Positions 50,997-60,118 of a stretch of 64,000 nt of DNA are shown here, one piece after another. The stretch spans positions 99,809 to 163,808 of the forward strand of contig NZ_JAHKRR010000009.1 of the NCBI RefSeq assembly GCF_018863395.1. The letters are read 5' to 3'. Both the position numbers and the translations under genes were made by a program. This DNA is from Sinomicrobium weinanense (GTDB lineage Bacteria; Bacteroidota; Bacteroidia; Flavobacteriales; Flavobacteriaceae). Within the stretch, counting starts at the first letter, position 1. Every line of letters starts with the position of its first letter. The notes under the pieces were generated by a model. The model did no database searches. It was not told the origin of the DNA and was given only the letters and a program-made list of their open reading frames with translations.

Positions 50997-52289
50997 ATGA
51001 ACATTTTAATACTGGGATCAGGAGGAAGAGAACACACCTTTGCATGGAAAATAGCACAGAGCAAAAAAGCAGAACGGCTGTTTGTAGCTCCGGGGAATGC
51101 CGGAACGGCCGGGACAGAACTGGCTTCCGGAGGAATGGTGACCAATGTGGCTATCACTGCTACGGATTTTGATGCCATAAAAGAGCTGGTGCTCAGGGAG
51201 AACATAGAAATGGTAGTGGTAGGCCCTGAGGACCCTCTGGTGAAAGGAGTGCACGATTATTTCCTGAACGACCCGGAACTGAGTGATGTAGCTGTAATAG
51301 GCCCGCAAAAACAGGCAGCCCAACTGGAGGGAAGCAAGGAGTTTGCCAAGGAATTTATGACGCGGCACAGTATTCCTACTGCGGCCTATGAGAGTTTTAC
51401 CAAAGAGCAGCTGGAAGAAGGATATGCATTCCTGGAAAAGCTGAACCCTCCTTATGTGCTGAAAGCAGACGGACTGGCAGCCGGAAAAGGGGTGTTGATA
51501 TTAAACGATCTCGAAGAAGCCAAAGAAGAACTTAAAAATATGCTGGTGGAAGCCAAATTCGGCAATGCCAGCGCCAAGGTGGTGATCGAGGAGTTCTTAA
51601 GCGGAATAGAACTTAGCTGTTTTGTGGTGACCGATGGTAAAAACTACCTAACCCTTCCTATGGCCAAAGATTACAAAAGGATAGGAGAGGGAGATACGGG
51701 CCTGAATACAGGTGGTATGGGAGCAGTGTCCCCGGTGCCGTTTGTCGATGGAGATTTTGTAAGGAAGATAGAAGAACGCATTGTAAAGCCAACCGTTTCG
51801 GGCCTGCAAAAGGATGAACTGCCATATAAGGGCTTTATCTTTATCGGATTGATAAAAGTGGGCAACGCCCCCTATGTCATAGAATACAATGTGCGTATGG
51901 GTGACCCGGAGACCGAAGTGGTATTCCCCAGGGTAAAGACCGACCTGGTGGATATTTTTAAAGCAGTAAAATCCGGAACCCTGGACAGTATAGAACTCGA
52001 TATTGATGAAAGGGCAGCCACTACCGTAATGGCAGTATCAGGAGGATATCCGGAAGCGTATGAGAAAGGAAAGGAAGTTACGGGAACGGATACGATCAAA
52101 GATTCCCTGGTCTTTCATGCGGGAACCGTGTTAAAGGATGGCAGTACCGTGACAAACGGGGGCCGGGTCATTGCGGTAACTTCGTATGGAAAGGATTTTA
52201 AAGAAGCGCTGCAAAGATCCTATCAAAACATGGGGAAACTGCGTTTTGATAAAATGTATTACAGAAAGGATATAGGTTTTGACCTGTAA
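50997..52289 (+). CDS. purD: Phosphoribosylamine-glycine ligase
   Basis: ATP-grasp enzyme of de novo purine synthesis (GAR synthetase), 430 residues. N-terminal ILILGSGGREHTFAWKIAQS; VVVGPEDPLVKGVHDYF; the ATP-grasp region with PYVLKADGLAAGKGVLIL and EEFLSGIELSCFVVTDGKN; the metal/active site GDTGLNTGGMGAVSPVP and EYNVRMGDPETEVVFPR. Complete with no missing residues. Ends just before a terminator carrying a nested repeat. Confidence 0.97.
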   Translation: MNILILGSGGREHTFAWKIAQSKKAERLFVAPGNAGTAGTELASGGMVTNVAITATDFDAIKELVLRENIEMVVVGPEDPLVKGVHDYFLNDPELSDVAVIGPQKQAAQLEGSKEFAKEFMTRHSIPTAAYESFTKEQLEEGYAFLEKLNPPYVLKADGLAAGKGVLILNDLEEAKEELKNMLVEAKFGNASAKVVIEEFLSGIELSCFVVTDGKNYLTLPMAKDYKRIGEGDTGLNTGGMGAVSPVPFVDGDFVRKIEERIVKPTVSGLQKDELPYKGFIFIGLIKVGNAPYVIEYNVRMGDPETEVVFPRVKTDLVDIFKAVKSGTLDSIELDIDERAATTVMAVSGGYPEAYEKGKEVTGTDTIKDSLVFHAGTVLKDGSTVTNGGRVIAVTSYGKDFKEALQRSYQNMGKLRFDKMYYRKDIGFDL

Positions 52290-52300
52290 GAAAGCATAAT

Positions 52301-52505
52301 AAAACCGTCTCAAAAGTACTGTAAAGCGTCGTCATGCTGAACTTGCTTGTACTGAGTACAATCGAAGTGTTTCAGCATCCCATCCTGCTGATCGGACAAC
52401 CGGGATGAGAACCTGAAACAACCCTTCAACCATGCTCAGTGCAGGCAAGCTCAGGGTAAAAGTTCAGGTTGACGTAAACATCACTTCTGAGACGGTTTTT
52501 TTATT
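52301..52505. terminator. Terminator with a palindromic repeat nested in its loop
   Basis: Outer arms: AAAACCGTCTCAAAAGT (52301-52317) and ACTTCTGAGACGGTTTT (52483-52499), 16 of 17 pairs, then a T-run. The ~165-nt loop is a GTCATGCTGAACTTG...GTTCAGGTTGAC dispersed repeat with CTGAGTACAATCGAAGTG inside. Separates convergent purD and the small DUF6341-like gene. Confidence 0.78.
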
Positions 52506-52515
52506 TTGTCTTGTA

Positions 52516-52749
52516 TTACTTTAAAAAGGAATGTGCAGAAACACTCTTGTCCTCTTCGCCGGCGTCGTTGAATTTTTTGAGTTGAAGTACCCAGTAAACA
52601 AGGGCAACCATACAGATAATCATAAATATCCAGTTCAATGTGTTTGCTGCCCACCAGCTTTCCAGTTCCAGTTTGCGCAATGCATGGATAGGTACAAAGA
52701 GTATATCTTCAAACAGGTATTGAATGCCTTCAAAAAAATCTTTCATCAT
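52516..52749 (-). CDS. Small membrane protein, DUF6341-like
   Basis: 77 residues with one central membrane helix (WWAANTLNWIFMIICMVALVYWVLQL). The sequence FFEGIQYLFEDILFVPIHALRKLELESWW is conserved in Flavobacteria next to upp; the DUF6341 name is from memory. Function unknown. ATG 52749 or 52746 can serve as start. It diverges from the DUF6427-like gene. Confidence 0.8.
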   Translation of the reverse strand: MMKDFFEGIQYLFEDILFVPIHALRKLELESWWAANTLNWIFMIICMVALVYWVLQLKKFNDAGEEDKSVSAHSFLK

Positions 52750-52823
52750 TAAAAGGTAAAAGTTATACTATATTTACGCTGCAAATTTACGTTTTTTACG
52801 TCATAAATATATAAAAACACAAG

Positions 52824-53756
52824 ATGATTTCCAGTTTTTTTAACCGGGCGAAACCCATAAATTTTTTGTTGATTTCCCTGTATTTGGGTTTTTTCTACTG
52901 GATTACACAAATTTATCTTTATGATACGGGGTGGACCGTTCCCGTATTTTTCTCCTATGCCGGGGTTTTCCTGGCGATCGTTTTCAGTGTTTTTCTTGCG
53001 AACTTTATCATCCGCAAGAATGCGCTTTGCACCGGAAATTCCTATGCAGTATTGCTTTTTGTCATGTTTTTGACCCTTTTTCCGCAGATATTCCGGAGTT
53101 CCGAGATCATCATGGCCAACCTGTTCGTGTTGCTGGCACTGCGCCGGGTGATCAGTATACGGTCGCTTTTACAGATCAAGCAGAAAATATTCGACGCGTC
53201 CCTCTGGGTATGTGTAGCGGCCCTGTTTTATGAATGGGCTTTGTTGTTCCTGCTGGTGGTGTTTGCCGCCATACTGATCTACCGTTTTGGCGATTACAGG
53301 AACTGGCTGGTCCCTTTGGTGGCGATTTTCACGGTAGGAGTATTGCTGTCTACTTATGTTATCTGGTTCACCGGGATAGATTGGTTTGTGGACGTTTTCT
53401 CGTTTTCTGTGGATTTTTACAGTATAAAGACCAGGACCATAGGTTTTATTCTTCCCGTAGCACTTATTGCATTTTTCACCCTTTTATCCCTTGCGGCTTT
53501 TATTGCCAATTACAAGGCTAAATCTACAGGAGTGCAGTCTTCCCTACTCCTGGTTATCATTGCCTTGCTTGTAGGTACGGGAATAGCGGCTGTTTCGAAT
53601 AACAGGGAAAGCGATGAGGTGGTGTTTACCTTTTTCCCCGCTGCGGTGCTTATGGCCAACTATCTTCAGCTTATTACCAGGAAATGGTGGAAAGAGTCCA
53701 TATTGTGGTTGTTTATAATACTGCCTGTGGCGTTATTGTTCATTGGTCAAACCTGA
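52824..53756 (+). CDS. Polytopic membrane protein, DUF6427-like
   Basis: 310 residues with about nine membrane helices, beginning MISSFFNRAKPINFLLISLY. Similar proteins lie beside upp in Flavobacteria (DUF6427, from memory). Role unknown; the fold resembles EpsG/GT-C type proteins only superficially. Its stop codon abuts the upp stop from the other strand. Confidence 0.8.
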   Translation: MISSFFNRAKPINFLLISLYLGFFYWITQIYLYDTGWTVPVFFSYAGVFLAIVFSVFLANFIIRKNALCTGNSYAVLLFVMFLTLFPQIFRSSEIIMANLFVLLALRRVISIRSLLQIKQKIFDASLWVCVAALFYEWALLFLLVVFAAILIYRFGDYRNWLVPLVAIFTVGVLLSTYVIWFTGIDWFVDVFSFSVDFYSIKTRTIGFILPVALIAFFTLLSLAAFIANYKAKSTGVQSSLLLVIIALLVGTGIAAVSNNRESDEVVFTFFPAAVLMANYLQLITRKWWKESILWLFIILPVALLFIGQT

Positions 53757-54416
53757 TCAGTGTTGTAACTTGGTTCCGTAAGCTAGGTCTCCCGCATCGC
53801 CCAGTCCGGGAACGATATAACCTTTGTCATTAAGCTCATCATCAATTGCGGCGATCCAGAGATGGGTGTCTGTGGGGAAGTGTTCCTTTACCCGCGCAAT
53901 TCCCGCCTGGGCCCCGATAACAGCCAGAAGATGTATTTCGGAAGGGGTTCCGAGCTTTTTGAGTGCCTCATAAACAGCTATAAGGGACTGCCCGGTAGCC
54001 AGCATAGGATCGGCCAGTAGTAGCGTCTTTCCTTCCAGGGAAGGGGATGAAAGATACTCCACCACGATCTCAAAATCATCATCGTTTCCTGTATGATGCC
54101 GGTAAGCCGATATAAAAGCGTTTTCGGCATGGTCGAAATAGTTGAGCAGGCCGTTGTGAAAAGGAATGCCTGCACGGAGGATGGAGCAGATCACAATTTC
54201 ATCGGTAACGAGCGGTACATTTTTTGCTCCGAGGGGAGTGGCAATGGATTTATTGTGATAAGAAAGCGTTTTACTGAGCTCATACCCCAGGATCTCCCCG
54301 ATGCGTTCCATGTTTTTGCGAAACCGCATCCGGTCGGCCTGGATATGGCGGTCCCGGGATTCAGCAATAAAGTGATTCAGTATGGAATGTTGTGCCCCTA
54401 TATGATGTAAATTCAT
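53757..54416 (-). CDS. upp: Uracil phosphoribosyltransferase
   Basis: Pyrimidine salvage enzyme making UMP from uracil and PRPP. 219 residues from ATG 54416 (MNLHHIGAQHSILNHF); upstream codons are rejected. The PRPP loop LLADPMLATGQSLIAVYEALKKLG is intact, and GLGDAGDLAYGTKL forms the uracil-binding end. A TACATTTG -7 box on the minus strand lies at 54441-54448. Confidence 0.96.
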   Translation of the reverse strand: MNLHHIGAQHSILNHFIAESRDRHIQADRMRFRKNMERIGEILGYELSKTLSYHNKSIATPLGAKNVPLVTDEIVICSILRAGIPFHNGLLNYFDHAENAFISAYRHHTGNDDDFEIVVEYLSSPSLEGKTLLLADPMLATGQSLIAVYEALKKLGTPSEIHLLAVIGAQAGIARVKEHFPTDTHLWIAAIDDELNDKGYIVPGLGDAGDLAYGTKLQH

Positions 54417-54440
54417 GTGGTATGGTGTTTGTGTGCCCTT

Positions 54441-54448
54441 CAAATGTA
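54441..54448 (-). promoter_or_regulatory. Candidate -7 promoter box of upp
   Basis: TACATTTG on the minus strand matches TAnnTTTG, about 24 bp upstream of ATG 54416. Confidence 0.5.
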
Positions 54449-54498
54449 CTAAAAATGTACGGAGCAGGGGTAGGCAGGACAAGCTGAGGGATTAACCT

Positions 54499-54527
54499 TT
54501 GTACTTAGGAGGAATATCGTACTTTTG
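54499..54527 (+). promoter_or_regulatory. Consensus promoter of the polysaccharide locus
   Basis: TTG at 54499-54501, 18-bp spacer, TACTTTTG at 54520-54527: the best full promoter seen in the window. Predicted start near 54534 with a ~120-nt leader that contains an AACCCGTT...AACGGATT hairpin-like segment. Confidence 0.65.
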
Positions 54528-54654
54528 CGCGGAGATGCTCAGGGAATTATGGTGCCGGGAATAAGAAAAACTCAAATAAACCCGTTTTTTAAGCAACGGA
54601 TTTGGGGGTGGGGCGTCTTGCAAATACAGGTTTAAAAAGTATAACAAAATAGAG

Positions 54655-55671
54655 ATGAACAAACGAAAAATATTAGTCACAGGAGCAGCGGGTTTTATCG
54701 GTTTTTATATGGCTAATGCTTTACTGAAACTTGGGGATGATGTTGTTGGGTTAGATAATTTAAATGATTATTATGATGTAAAGTTAAAATATGCTCGGTT
54801 GGCTGAAGCGGGGATTAAAAAACAAATGATTGATGACCATGGGGGGGTGACGTGCAGTGTTGATCGTAATAATTACAGATTTGCCAAAATCGATATTACT
54901 CATTATAAAAAGTTAGAAGCATTATTCAAGGAAGAGCAATTTACTCATGTTATACATTTGGCTGCTCAGGCAGGTGTTAGATACTCTATAATAAATCCGC
55001 ATGAATATGCTCAATCAAATTTGGTGGGCTTTCTCAATGTCCTGGAATGTTGCAGGCATTATGGTATAGCGCATCTGGTATATGCTTCAAGTTCATCGGT
55101 ATACGGGGATAATACGGATATCCCCTTTTCTGAAGAACAAAAGGTAGATACTCCGGTTAGTTTATATGCTGCGACGAAAAGAAGCAATGAATTAATGGCA
55201 TATTCTTATAGTCATTTGTATAACTTGCCTACTACGGGGCTCCGTTTTTTTACGGTATATGGACCGTGGGGAAGACCGGATATGGCTCCAATGCTGTTCG
55301 CCAAGGCTATTTTGGAAGGAAGGCCGATAAAAGTCTTTAATAACGGGGATATGCAAAGAGATTTTACCTACATAGATGATATTGTAGAAGGCGTTGTTAA
55401 GGTCTTGGAAAAACCTTCTGAAAAGGCTCCCCCTGTCGAATTATTTAATATTGGAAACTCTCAGCCGATATATTTAATGGACTTTATAAACGGATTGGAA
55501 AAATGTATAGGAAAGAAAGCTATCAAAGAATTTTTACCCATGCAAGATGGAGATGTGCATGTTACTTATGCTGATGTTTCAAAATTACAGGATAAAATAA
55601 ACTATAAGCCCACAACGACTATTGAAAAGGGTATAGAAAAATTTGAGAAGTGGTATCAACAATACAACTAA
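54655..55671 (+). CDS. UDP-glucuronate 4-epimerase-like nucleotide-sugar epimerase
   Basis: 338-residue extended SDR. Rossmann motif VTGAAGFIGFYMANALL, catalytic Y-x3-K near residue 170 (LYAATKRSNELMAYSYSHLY), then TTGLRFFTVYGPWGRPDMAPMLFAKAI, whose wording and the DNLNDYYDVKLKYARL start are typical of UDP-GlcA to UDP-GalA epimerases. It supplies a sugar donor to the polysaccharide locus. From here codon use and base composition are clearly AT-richer than in the preceding 54 kb. Confidence 0.9.
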   Translation: MNKRKILVTGAAGFIGFYMANALLKLGDDVVGLDNLNDYYDVKLKYARLAEAGIKKQMIDDHGGVTCSVDRNNYRFAKIDITHYKKLEALFKEEQFTHVIHLAAQAGVRYSIINPHEYAQSNLVGFLNVLECCRHYGIAHLVYASSSSVYGDNTDIPFSEEQKVDTPVSLYAATKRSNELMAYSYSHLYNLPTTGLRFFTVYGPWGRPDMAPMLFAKAILEGRPIKVFNNGDMQRDFTYIDDIVEGVVKVLEKPSEKAPPVELFNIGNSQPIYLMDFINGLEKCIGKKAIKEFLPMQDGDVHVTYADVSKLQDKINYKPTTTIEKGIEKFEKWYQQYN

Positions 55672-55677
55672 TTTTCT

Positions 55678-56931
55678 ATGCAGAAAGAAATTAAAAAAGT
55701 TAAGGAGCTTGGGGTAAAGTATAAAAATATCATCTCAAATTTTTCTTACTTGTCTTTGCTTCAGTTTTTTAATTTATTAGTTCCACTTATCACCTACCCT
55801 TATCTTATTAGGGTTTTAGGAGCTGAGCTATATGGTGTGGTAATTTTTGCTCAAACAGTCACATCTTATTGTTCGATATTTATAAGTTTTGGATTTGATA
55901 TATCAGGAGCTCAAGGTGTTGCAGTACATCGAGCTGATAAAAGATTAATATCGGAAATAGTCTCAAGTATTCTGATAATTAAGATATTTTTATGGTTGAT
56001 CGCCTTAGCTGGATTATTGACTTTTCTGTATTTTGCTGATATTGAACATGAAATAATTTATTTGTATTCTTTTACCATTTGTTTTAATGAGCTGTTATTT
56101 CCTCAATGGTATTTTCAGGGGATTGAAAAATTAAGGTATGTAACACTTATTAATTTATGCACCCGGAGTTTATTTGTACTTTTAATTTTTGTTTTTGTAA
56201 GAGAACAGGAGGATTTTTTGTATGTGCCGCTTTTAAATGGTGTAGGAGCTTTTATTGGGGGCTTATGGGGTGAATACATACTTTTTTTTGGCGAAAGGAT
56301 CAAATTTGAACTACCCTCTTTTTCAAAATTAAAAATGTACTTTAAAGAGAGCTCTACACTTTTTGCATCTAATATAATTATTTCGGTTAAAGATAGATTT
56401 AATGTGTTTTTTATAGGAATATTTCTTGGAATGCACGATGTAGCCGTATATGATCTGGGTGTAAAGATTATGACTTTGATCATGAAGCCTATAGAGATTA
56501 TTAACGCATCTATTTATCCCCAGATCTCCCGAACTAAGGACATGAATTTTGTCAAGAAGATAATTAAGTATACATTTTTAGGCTGTTTTATTTTGATTGT
56601 TGTTTTAAATGTTTTTCTAAATCCTATAATCTCTCTTTTGGCTGATAACCTGGAAGGAGCAACAACACCTATAAGAATATTGTTAATATGCCCTTTAATT
56701 TTGGCTGTATCACTTCCGTTGGCGAGGAATTGTCTAACTATTTTCAAAAAGTATAATCTTTTATTATTGGGAATGACCCTGACAACCGCTTTTTATTTGT
56801 TGCTTATAGGAATATGTTATTACTTAGACATGATTTCTAGTGTAACGGCCTTTGCTATTATAGCGGTTGTTGTTTATATTTTCGAATTTTTATACAGATA
56901 TTATATGTGTAAGACAAGGTCGTATTTGTAG
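55678..56931 (+). CDS. Wzx-type oligosaccharide flippase
   Basis: 417 residues with about 12-14 membrane helices, starting YLSLLQFFNLLVPLITYPYLIRVLGAELYG, the standard entry of polysaccharide flippases (MATE/MOP superfamily). Moves lipid-linked repeat units across the inner membrane. Begins 6 bp after the epimerase stop, so co-transcribed. A 142-bp AT-rich gap without a gene follows. Confidence 0.92.
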   Translation: MQKEIKKVKELGVKYKNIISNFSYLSLLQFFNLLVPLITYPYLIRVLGAELYGVVIFAQTVTSYCSIFISFGFDISGAQGVAVHRADKRLISEIVSSILIIKIFLWLIALAGLLTFLYFADIEHEIIYLYSFTICFNELLFPQWYFQGIEKLRYVTLINLCTRSLFVLLIFVFVREQEDFLYVPLLNGVGAFIGGLWGEYILFFGERIKFELPSFSKLKMYFKESSTLFASNIIISVKDRFNVFFIGIFLGMHDVAVYDLGVKIMTLIMKPIEIINASIYPQISRTKDMNFVKKIIKYTFLGCFILIVVLNVFLNPIISLLADNLEGATTPIRILLICPLILAVSLPLARNCLTIFKKYNLLLLGMTLTTAFYLLLIGICYYLDMISSVTAFAIIAVVVYIFEFLYRYYMCKTRSYL

Positions 56932-57073
56932 TTGAATTCTATTTAACCAGGTGTTTTTTGCATAAAAATGGAAACTAGAAAAAAGATAATGTCTATAAAA
57001 TGGTTTAAATTACCTTCATAATATATTTAACCCTCAGTAGAACAAGGTGATTTCATAATTTAATACTACTAAT

Positions 57074-57997
57074 GTGTCGAAAATCCGGTCTTTTATAAAG
57101 GAGATTTATGTAAATAACAGGTCTTTTTTGAACCCCTTAAAGGCATTGTATGATTTTTACAGATATCAATTATTATCCGAAAGAGCATTCATTAAGAAGG
57201 AGTTTAAGAGAAATTTGGGATATAAAGTTAACCTTAATGATCCTAAGACATTTAATGAAAAATTGCAATGGTTAAAACTTTATGACAGGACAGAAATGCA
57301 TACCAGATGTGCAGATAAAGTAATGGTTAGGGAATATGTGGCAGATAAAATAGGAAACGACTATCTCATTCCGCTCTATTTTTTTACGGATAATATTAAT
57401 GATCTGCATAGAGAAAATTTTCCTGAAGACCCCGTCATAATTAAAACGAATCACGATAGCGGCAGTTACAGGATTGTCTTGGATAGAAACAAAGCAGATT
57501 GGGAATCTATAAGATCTTTTTTTAGAAAAAGGATTAGGAGAAATTACTATACAATATCAAAAGAGTGGCAGTATAAAAATATTCGTCCTAAAGTTCTTGT
57601 TGAGAAGCTTTTGTTGGACAATAATAATAATATTCCAAAAGATTATAAGTTCCATTGCTTTAATGGAAAAGTAGAATACATACAAGTTGATACAGACAGG
57701 CAAAAAGAACACAAAAGAAATTTGTATAACCTGAACTGGGAGAAAATACCCGTAGAGTGGATATATGCGAATGACCCCGGGGAGTTAAAAAAACCGGACC
57801 TGCTAAATGAAATGCTTGCATTGGCTAAGTCGTTAAGTGAGGATTTTATTTATGTTAGAATTGATTTTTATGAGGTTGGGGGAAAAGTATATTTTGGCGA
57901 AATAACTTTTCATTCAGAGTCGGGAATGGGTAAGTTCAATCCTGAAGAATATGACCACATATTAGGAGAAAAAATGGTTTTACCGGTAAAAAATTAA
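57074..57997 (+). CDS. TupA-like ATP-grasp protein of a polysaccharide locus
   Basis: 307 residues. Matches the TupA-like ATP-grasp family that occurs in surface-polysaccharide clusters and is thought to attach an amino acid or similar group to a sugar. Landmarks: DPKTFNEKLQWLKLYDRTEMHTRCADKVMVREYV, VIIKTNHDSGSYRIV, RPKVLVEKLLLD, YKFHCFNGKVEYIQVDTDR, YVRIDFYEVGGKVYFGEITFHSESGMGKF (metal/ATP Asp and Glu). Starts with GTG at 57074; the ATG at 57072 is in another frame. Confidence 0.87.
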   Translation: MSKIRSFIKEIYVNNRSFLNPLKALYDFYRYQLLSERAFIKKEFKRNLGYKVNLNDPKTFNEKLQWLKLYDRTEMHTRCADKVMVREYVADKIGNDYLIPLYFFTDNINDLHRENFPEDPVIIKTNHDSGSYRIVLDRNKADWESIRSFFRKRIRRNYYTISKEWQYKNIRPKVLVEKLLLDNNNNIPKDYKFHCFNGKVEYIQVDTDRQKEHKRNLYNLNWEKIPVEWIYANDPGELKKPDLLNEMLALAKSLSEDFIYVRIDFYEVGGKVYFGEITFHSESGMGKFNPEEYDHILGEKMVLPVKN

Positions 57998-58004
57998 TAG
58001 AGTC

Positions 58005-58913
58005 ATGTCCATTTCCGTTGTTATGTGTATCCATTCTGAGCCTGTGGAATGGTTAAAAAGTTCAATACAATCCATTATTCAACAAAGCTTTATAGATTTT
58101 GAATTTATTGTTGTTAATGATAATCCTCATAGAGAGTTAAATCGTCAATTACTTGCTGAATATGCAAGGAAAGAAAGTCGGGTGACCGTAATTCACAATG
58201 AGGAAAATATTGGGCTTACCAGGTCTTTGAATATAGGATTATCTGTTGCAAGGGGAAAGTATATTGCCCGGATGGATGCAGATGATATATCGATATTTCA
58301 TAGGCTTCAGGTGCAATACGATTTCATGGAGAGTAATCCTGAATATATTCTTTGTGGCAGTGATGCCTGGATTATTGATGAAAAAGGAGAAAAAGTAAAT
58401 AAAGGCTTAAATATTTATTTCGAAGATCAGAAGATCAGGGAAATTTTTCCCATATTGAACCCTATGTGCCATCCTTCGTTGTTTATGAACAGAAGTGTCT
58501 TAAATCAAAGTAGAATTAAGTATAATGAAACATATCGGTATGCTCAGGATTATGAAATTATTCGAGAATTATTGAATTGTGGAAAAGTCTGTAATTTAAG
58601 CACCAAACTTTTAAAGTATAGAAAAAGCCCTGATCAAATCTCCCGGTCAAAATTTTCGCTGCAACATAAATATGCTAATCAAACAAGATTGAGGTACATG
58701 CAGGATATATTTGATGCTCAGGGATGCAGTGCACAAGAGATCTATAAACAGCTAAAACTGGTAAGTAAAGATAAAATAGTTTACAACAGTCTTTTATCAT
58801 TATTAACTAACTTTGATTTAGCTGTTGACAAAAAAGAATATTACATGTCCGTATTGTCCTTTAGATATTCTTTGCGCGATTCCCTAAAACTTGTGTTCAG
58901 GTCGTTGAAGTAA
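58005..58913 (+). CDS. GT2-family glycosyltransferase
   Basis: 302 residues, GT-A fold: SVVMCIHSEPVEWLKSSIQSI at the N-terminus, VVNDNP, NIGLTRSLNIGLSVARGKYIARMDADDIS with the metal-binding D-x-D, and the acceptor-side RYAQDYEIIRELL (ED-like base). Cytoplasmic, adds one sugar to the growing lipid-linked unit. Begins 7 bp after the TupA-like gene. Confidence 0.93.
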   Translation: MSISVVMCIHSEPVEWLKSSIQSIIQQSFIDFEFIVVNDNPHRELNRQLLAEYARKESRVTVIHNEENIGLTRSLNIGLSVARGKYIARMDADDISIFHRLQVQYDFMESNPEYILCGSDAWIIDEKGEKVNKGLNIYFEDQKIREIFPILNPMCHPSLFMNRSVLNQSRIKYNETYRYAQDYEIIRELLNCGKVCNLSTKLLKYRKSPDQISRSKFSLQHKYANQTRLRYMQDIFDAQGCSAQEIYKQLKLVSKDKIVYNSLLSLLTNFDLAVDKKEYYMSVLSFRYSLRDSLKLVFRSLK

Positions 58914-58939
58914 AAGAGTTATTAATTTTTTTAAGGCTA

Positions 58940-60118
58940 TTGAAAAAGGTGAAAGTTCTTGTAATTAATGATTATTATTCAGGAGGAGGTGCCGAAAATG
59001 TATTTAGGACTACATCCGAGCTGTTACTAGAAGATCAACATGTTGAGGTCGAGGTATTTTACGGGAGCAATGAAAGAACGAGCCCTAAAAGCGTATTTGC
59101 ATACTTTTTTAATAGAAAAATAAAAAAGGACTTATGCCATTTGTTGAATAATTTCATGCCAGATGTCATTCACATTCACAATTATTACCATCTGTTATCT
59201 CCATCTGTTTTTATAGGTATACGTCGTTATAGGAAAAAACATCCCGAGTTAAAAGTAGTTTTTACGGCACATGATTACCATTTGCTAAACCCATCTTCCG
59301 GGCTGTTGAGATATAAAGGAAAGAAAGCTTTCCGGATTCCGGAGAATTTTACTTTGTTTCAGCTTTTCCGCTCAAGACTGGATTATAGAGGCCCTCTTCA
59401 CAGTTTTATCAAAAAACTTCATTGGATTTTTGCCATGCATATTGTAAAAGTCAGAAGAGAAATTAATTTGGTGATCTGTCCGAGCCTTTTCATGAATAAT
59501 TTATTTGAGAAGCGAACTCGGTTAAAAACGGTTGTACTAAGAAACCCGCTAGCTTTTTACCAGGAAGGTGATTTTGATAATAAAGTAGGGACATCAGAGG
59601 AATTACGCTATACCTATGTCGGAAGATTATCTGAGGAAAAGGGGCTGCATGCTTTTTTACACGCATTTAAACAACTTACTACAAAAAACAAAAAAGTCTT
59701 TTTGGATGTTTTGGGAGAAGGAGAGGAGAAAGAAGATCTAATTGTATTGTGCAAGGCGTTGAAAATAGATGAATATGTAGAGTTTTATGGATATTTGAAA
59801 GGAGATGAAGTAAAACGTATTTTAGAAAGAAATAATATTTTGGTACTGCCTTCACTGTGCTATGAAAATGCACCTTTATCCATTATTGAGGGGGCTGCAA
59901 TGGGAAATATTGTTATGGCATCAAACCTAGGGGGAATGATAGAATTGGCTAAAATGACAGACCAATATTATTTAATAAATGATTGGGAAAAAGAATTAGT
60001 AGACGTTTCTGAAAAAGTGCGCAACTGTCAATTCGTTCCTAATAAAGTCAGAGATATTAATTTATTTGATAAGGAAAATTATAAAGGAAACCTGATTAGG
60101 TTATACAGGTCTATATAA
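58940..60118 (+). CDS. GT4-family glycosyltransferase
   Basis: 392 residues, GT-B fold, TTG start at 58940 or GTG at 58949. N-terminal VLVINDYYSGGGAENVFRTTSELL (acceptor-binding glycine loop), IHIHNYYHLLSPSVF and FTAHDYHLLNP; C-terminal TYVGRLSEEKGLHAFLHAF and LPSLCYENAPLSIIEGAAMGNIVMASNLGGM, the E-x7-E nucleotide-sugar motif. Its stop overlaps the next ATG by one base, suggesting translational coupling. Confidence 0.92.
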   Translation: MKKVKVLVINDYYSGGGAENVFRTTSELLLEDQHVEVEVFYGSNERTSPKSVFAYFFNRKIKKDLCHLLNNFMPDVIHIHNYYHLLSPSVFIGIRRYRKKHPELKVVFTAHDYHLLNPSSGLLRYKGKKAFRIPENFTLFQLFRSRLDYRGPLHSFIKKLHWIFAMHIVKVRREINLVICPSLFMNNLFEKRTRLKTVVLRNPLAFYQEGDFDNKVGTSEELRYTYVGRLSEEKGLHAFLHAFKQLTTKNKKVFLDVLGEGEEKEDLIVLCKALKIDEYVEFYGYLKGDEVKRILERNNILVLPSLCYENAPLSIIEGAAMGNIVMASNLGGMIELAKMTDQYYLINDWEKELVDVSEKVRNCQFVPNKVRDINLFDKENYKGNLIRLYRSI

